DNA of 6,317 bases from Alistipes sp. Lineage in GTDB: Bacteria > Bacteroidota > Bacteroidia > Bacteroidales > Rikenellaceae. Each line of letters opens with the position of its first letter. Positions within the stretch are counted from its first letter, which is position 1. The notes under the pieces are model-generated. The model had not been told where the DNA came from. It ran no database searches and was given only the letters and a program-made list of their open reading frames with translations. Position numbers and translations under genes: made by a program. Of this stretch, positions 5,667 to 6,317 are shown piece after piece. The stretch lies in the NCBI GenBank assembly GCA_017559685.1, contig JAFYQY010000086.1, positions 1 through 6,317 on the forward strand, read 5' to 3'.

Positions 5667-6317
5667 TTACTCCTCCTGCTTTAAGAAATCAAAAACATCG
5701 ATTGTCAATCCATCACGCAGGCGCAACTTTAGTTTGCCCTCGATGTATTGATCTTTGCTAAGTGCCGCCGACTTGGCGTCGGTGTCGTAGATCGACAACT
5801 TGAGTCGTATGCCATCTGCCATCTTCAAGCCCTCGAGCGAGCCACTCTCGCCGAGGTCGAAGTCGAGGTCGATCTTCGAGGTGCTCTTCTCGCCGTCGGT
5901 CTCCTTGTTGTAACCCTTGATTACGCAGTCGTTGATGTTGAGTCGAGCCTCGATGCCGTCGGTTGTTCCCTCGGCATTTACGAGCTCAGCCGAGAGTACC
6001 ACGTTGAACGGAATGGTTGTATCAATCACTGCCACAAGGCCTACATCGCCAACCTTCAAACCATTGGTTGTATCGGCCAACTCGGCAAAGGTCTCGCCCA
6101 AGTCCGAAACGGTAGTCTCGAACGAAAGGTCGAGGTCGCCATCGAACTCGAATGGCAACAATACTTCGTATTGGTACTCGATATTGTAACCCTGCGCCGC
6201 CCTCTTGAGGTCGATTGTTATCTCCTCGTCCTTGTTCGACGCAACCTCCATATCTACGCCAATCTTGTGTGGCAAGCCATTCTTCAACAACTGCGAAAGG
6301 TTCTCTACAGCGATAAA
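5667..6317 (-). CDS. Acidic beta-rich protein, C-terminal 216 residues (5' end outside window)
   Basis: The reading frame is open to the window edge at 6317, so this is the C-terminal part of a longer protein; a TTG at 6288-6290 is not a credible start because the frame continues upstream (…ENLSQL). I do not recognise a family. The visible part is strongly acidic and alternates hydrophobic and Asp/Glu/Thr residues in short stretches such as FDGDLDLSFE, KIDLDFDLGE and KLKLRLRDG. This suggests two or more beta-sandwich-like modules. There is no Cys apart from one, no membrane segment and no catalytic motif. It stops (TAA) only 3 nt before the outer-membrane gene, and its last codons carry that gene's ribosome-binding site, so the two are co-transcribed and probably translationally coupled. 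A surface or periplasmic partner of the barrel, possibly a lipoprotein, is an inference; the N-terminus that would show a signal peptide is not in the window. Confidence 0.75.
   Translation of the reverse strand, partial: FIAVENLSQLLKNGLPHKIGVDMEVASNKDEEITIDLKRAAQGYNIEYQYEVLLPFEFDGDLDLSFETTVSDLGETFAELADTTNGLKVGDVGLVAVIDTTIPFNVVLSAELVNAEGTTDGIEARLNINDCVIKGYNKETDGEKSTSKIDLDFDLGESGSLEGLKMADGIRLKLSIYDTDAKSAALSKDQYIEGKLKLRLRDGLTIDVFDFLKQEE
5671..5677 (-). promoter_or_regulatory. Strong Shine-Dalgarno (AGGAGGA) of the outer-membrane protein gene
   Basis: On the minus strand AGGAGGA lies 7 nt before the ATG at 5663. It is made from the CAG-GAG-GAG codons (Gln-Glu-Glu) that end the upstream gene. 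The other two starts visible in the window that follow genes (1131 and 4196) have no such motif. It fixes the start of the outer-membrane gene and suggests translational coupling, though the codon overlap makes chance possible. Confidence 0.6.

Noticed and set aside
6288..6290. TTG as start codon of the acidic protein gene
   Set aside because: The frame continues open to the window edge with protein-like sequence (ENLSQL), so the true start lies outside the window.

Overview
The window looks like chromosomal DNA of a Bacteroidota member, most likely a gut-type Bacteroidales. The reasons are a TATCTTTG promoter box of the Bacteroidetes TAnnTTTG type directly before the first gene, mostly A/T-rich translation starts without a Shine-Dalgarno sequence, and an outer-membrane protein that resembles the Bacteroidetes-specific DUF5723 family. 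I cannot fix the genus from sequence alone.

Layout: 1-89 is a short promoter region with two small GACT-type inverted repeats. 90-1115 (+) encodes a DHH/DHHA1 phosphoesterase of the NrnA type, and 1131-2963 (+) encodes a complete half-size ABC exporter (MsbA-like). They are 15 nt apart and probably co-transcribed. 2964-3290 is a gene-free convergent intergenic region. It holds a 12-nt tandem repeat, two copies (91/94 identical, offset 122 nt) of a hairpin-containing repeat, and a separate small terminator hairpin. On the minus strand, 6317-5667 (5' end outside the window), 5663-4209 and 4196-3291 form a tight three-gene unit: an unrecognised acidic, beta-rich protein, an outer-membrane beta-barrel-like protein, and an HTH-WYL transcriptional regulator.

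How the genes fit together: the + strand pair combines a nucleotide-recycling phosphoesterase with an envelope exporter, so it is probably an ordinary housekeeping operon. The minus unit looks like a cell-envelope operon that carries its own WYL-domain regulator; its physiological role is not known from the sequence. I see no phage, CRISPR, transposase, tRNA or rRNA gene. The most unusual element is the duplicated palindromic repeat between the two convergent operons, which could be a member of a dispersed intergenic repeat family or a tandem terminator.
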